A stretch of DNA of 64,000 nucleotides, taken from the NCBI GenBank assembly GCA_027943245.1, contig JANDJZ010001746.1, positions 369,264-433,263 of the forward strand, read 5' to 3'. The DNA comes from Acanthamoeba sp. SK_2022b (lineage: Eukaryota > Discosea > Longamoebia > Acanthamoebidae). Every line of letters begins with the position of its first letter. Within the stretch, counting starts at the first letter, position 1. Positions 62,588 to 64,000 of the stretch are shown piece by piece. Under the pieces are notes generated by a model. It saw only the letters and a program-made list of their open reading frames with translations, had not been told where the DNA came from and did not search any database. Position numbers and translations under genes: made by a program.

Positions 62588-62606
62588 GATAATAATTATT
62601 ATAAGC
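62588..62606. promoter_or_regulatory. Fur-like box upstream of fhuA
   Basis: The AT-rich palindrome ATAATAATTATTAT lies within a 19-mer that matches the Fur consensus GATAATGATAATCATTATC at 14 of 19 positions, about 42 bases before the fhuA start. Iron repression of the fhu genes is expected. Confidence 0.65.
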
Positions 62607-62725
62607 GTCGCATTTTATGCAGAAGCCAAATTAAACTGCAAGCCGAATTCATAAGGCAAATAGGTTAAGGATTAGGCGCTTAGCCATGCGGTTAACAGGG
62701 AAATAAAACGAGCGGAAAAATAAAA

Positions 62726-62751
62726 AAGCCCGTAACCAAGGTTACGGGCTT
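62726..62751 (-). terminator. Terminator of mrcB
   Basis: A 12-bp stem with a 2-base loop is followed on the minus strand by a T-rich tract. It lies about 45 bases after the mrcB stop. Confidence 0.92.
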
Positions 62752-62797
62752 AATAACAAAGAAAAAATTTTCACCGGGGCCGGTGCCCCGGTAGCGA

Positions 62798-64000
62798 TTA
62801 CTGGCCGAACATATCCTTGATCCAGCCGGCGACGCCATCGCCATCTTTTTGCTCACCCGCCGCCGGTTGCTGCTGTTGCTGCACCGCCGCCTGGCTGGCC
62901 TGGCACAATCCCTGCGGATTGTCGGTCCAGACCGGGATGGTGCGCCAGCTGCCGCCGCCGCAGATAAAGTTGCCGGCAGAGTCGATGCTCATCTGGTTAA
63001 TGCCTTCCGGCGGCTGCAGCATCAGCGGCAGCGGCGTCTGGTTTTCCAGATAACGGCGATACAGGGTCAACGCGCCGTTGGCGCCGGTCAGCTTGGCCGG
63101 GCCGTTGTTGTCGCGCCCGACCCAGGCGATCGCCACTTCCTTGCCGTCGATGCCGGCGAACCAGCTGTCGCGCAGATCGTTGGTGGTACCGGTTTTCGCC
63201 GCCAGGTTGTAGTTCGGGAACTTCACCGACAGCGAGCGGGAAGTCCCGCGCGCCACGCCCTGCTGCATCGCGTACAGCGTCAGGTAAGCGGCCTGCGCCG
63301 GCACCATGCGTTCCGCCTGCGGGAAACTCTGGTACAGCACCGTGCCGTCTTCGGCGATCACCGAACGCACCGCCGACAGCGGCGCACGGTTACCGCCGCT
63401 GGCGATGGTCTGGTACTCCTGCGCGACTTCCATCGGCGTCAGGCCGATCGCCCCCAACAGCATCGATGGCACCGGGTTGATCTCCGCTTTCGGGATACCC
63501 AGGCGTTGCAGCGTAGCGCTGATCTGATCCAGCCCGACCGACAGGCCGAGGTTCACCGTCGGCACGTTCAGCGAGTTGGCCAACGCATCCACCAGCATCA
63601 CCTGACCGCGGAATTTACGGTCATAGTTGTTCGGCTGCCAGACGGCGCCGTTCGGCTGTTTCAGCGACAGCGGCGCATCCGCCAGCCAGGTGTTGAGGCG
63701 GTATTTATCCGGTTCGGACAGCGCGGTCAGGTACGTCGGCGGCTTGGCCAGCGAGCCGACCAGGCGGCGCGCCTGCATCGCGCGGTTGAAGCCGGCGAAC
63801 TGCGGGTTAGCGCCGCCGACCATGGCGCGCACTTCACCGCTGAAGCGATCGACGATCACCATCGCCGCTTCCAGATCCTGCAGGTGACGCGCGGCGCGCA
63901 GCGCCGGGATGCCGTCTTCGACCGCTTTTTCCGCCGCGTCTTGCGACACCGGATCCAGCGTGGTGAAGATCTTCACGCCGGACAGGTCATTGACCTTATC
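62798..64000 (-). CDS. mrcB: Penicillin-binding protein 1B, C-terminal part
   Basis: The last 400 residues of a bifunctional peptidoglycan synthase; the 5' part lies beyond the window. The transpeptidase motifs are S-L-A-K in [20 protein letters not shown] in [10 protein letters not shown], and K-T-G in [10 protein letters not shown] Gln-rich linker and the ending [13 protein letters not shown] follow, as in E. coli PBP1B. It cross-links peptidoglycan in the periplasm. fhuA lies downstream on the same strand but behind a terminator. Confidence 0.96.
   Translation of the reverse strand, partial: DKVNDLSGVKIFTTLDPVSQDAAEKAVEDGIPALRAARHLQDLEAAMVIVDRFSGEVRAMVGGANPQFAGFNRAMQARRLVGSLAKPPTYLTALSEPDKYRLNTWLADAPLSLKQPNGAVWQPNNYDRKFRGQVMLVDALANSLNVPTVNLGLSVGLDQISATLQRLGIPKAEINPVPSMLLGAIGLTPMEVAQEYQTIASGGNRAPLSAVRSVIAEDGTVLYQSFPQAERMVPAQAAYLTLYAMQQGVARGTSRSLSVKFPNYNLAAKTGTTNDLRDSWFAGIDGKEVAIAWVGRDNNGPAKLTGANGALTLYRRYLENQTPLPLMLQPPEGINQMSIDSAGNFICGGGSWRTIPVWTDNPQGLCQASQAAVQQQQQPAAGEQKDGDGVAGWIKDMFGQ

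Noticed and set aside
1..64000. CRISPR array, tRNA, rRNA or prophage region
   Set aside because: No short regularly spaced repeats, no cloverleaf-like or ribosomal RNA sequence and no phage structural or integrase genes were noticed on reading. A tRNA or CRISPR scan would confirm this.

Overview
The window looks like chromosome of a high-GC enterobacterium, most likely Serratia (S. marcescens group). Housekeeping genes close to their E. coli counterparts (epd-pgk-fbaA, mscS, tktA, loiP, yqgB-speA, speB, metK, fhuACDB, mrcB) alternate with catabolic islands. The species is an inference from gene content and protein similarity; no search was run.

Left part (1-9.8 kb): the end of an L-ascorbate/L-xylulose type operon (MFS permease, lyxK, sgbH, sgbU, sgbE), an RluA-like pseudouridine synthase, yaiL, the folate-independent methionine synthase pair mesX-mesD, and an aromatic-acid MFS transporter. 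From 9.8 to 16.8 kb: an unknown lipoprotein, mscS, a DUF1345 protein and the fbaA-pgk-epd gene group, with a near-perfect Cra site upstream of epd.

From 16.8 to 24.6 kb: a LysR regulator divergent from dmlA, then a BCCT transporter, Rieske carnitine monooxygenase, aldehyde dehydrogenase and its reductase. On paper this set takes L-carnitine through malic semialdehyde and D-malate to pyruvate. An ABC importer (24.6-28.6 kb), brnQ, tktA and loiP follow. A complete IS4-type element (33578-34991, 10-bp target duplication) sits inside the loiP terminator hairpin.

From 35.0 to 48.0 kb lie 14 genes on the minus strand, with one strong promoter and a 16-bp palindromic operator at the head. They encode a three-component Rieske oxygenase, dihydrodiol-type dehydrogenase, extradiol dioxygenase, alpha/beta hydrolase, cupin, a second SDR, an aspartate-dehydrogenase-like enzyme, an aldehyde dehydrogenase, a ThDP enzyme, an MFS transporter and an IclR regulator; a second MFS gene is divergent. 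I cannot name the substrate. This is the best candidate for an undescribed system.

From 49.6 to 56.5 kb, two 331-bp near-identical copies of a type I toxin-antitoxin locus of the hok/mok family flank speB, yqgB-speA and metK as direct repeats. An IS200-type element follows. The window ends with the fhuACDB ferrichrome uptake genes behind a Fur-like box and the 3' part of mrcB. I saw no rRNA, tRNA or CRISPR array.
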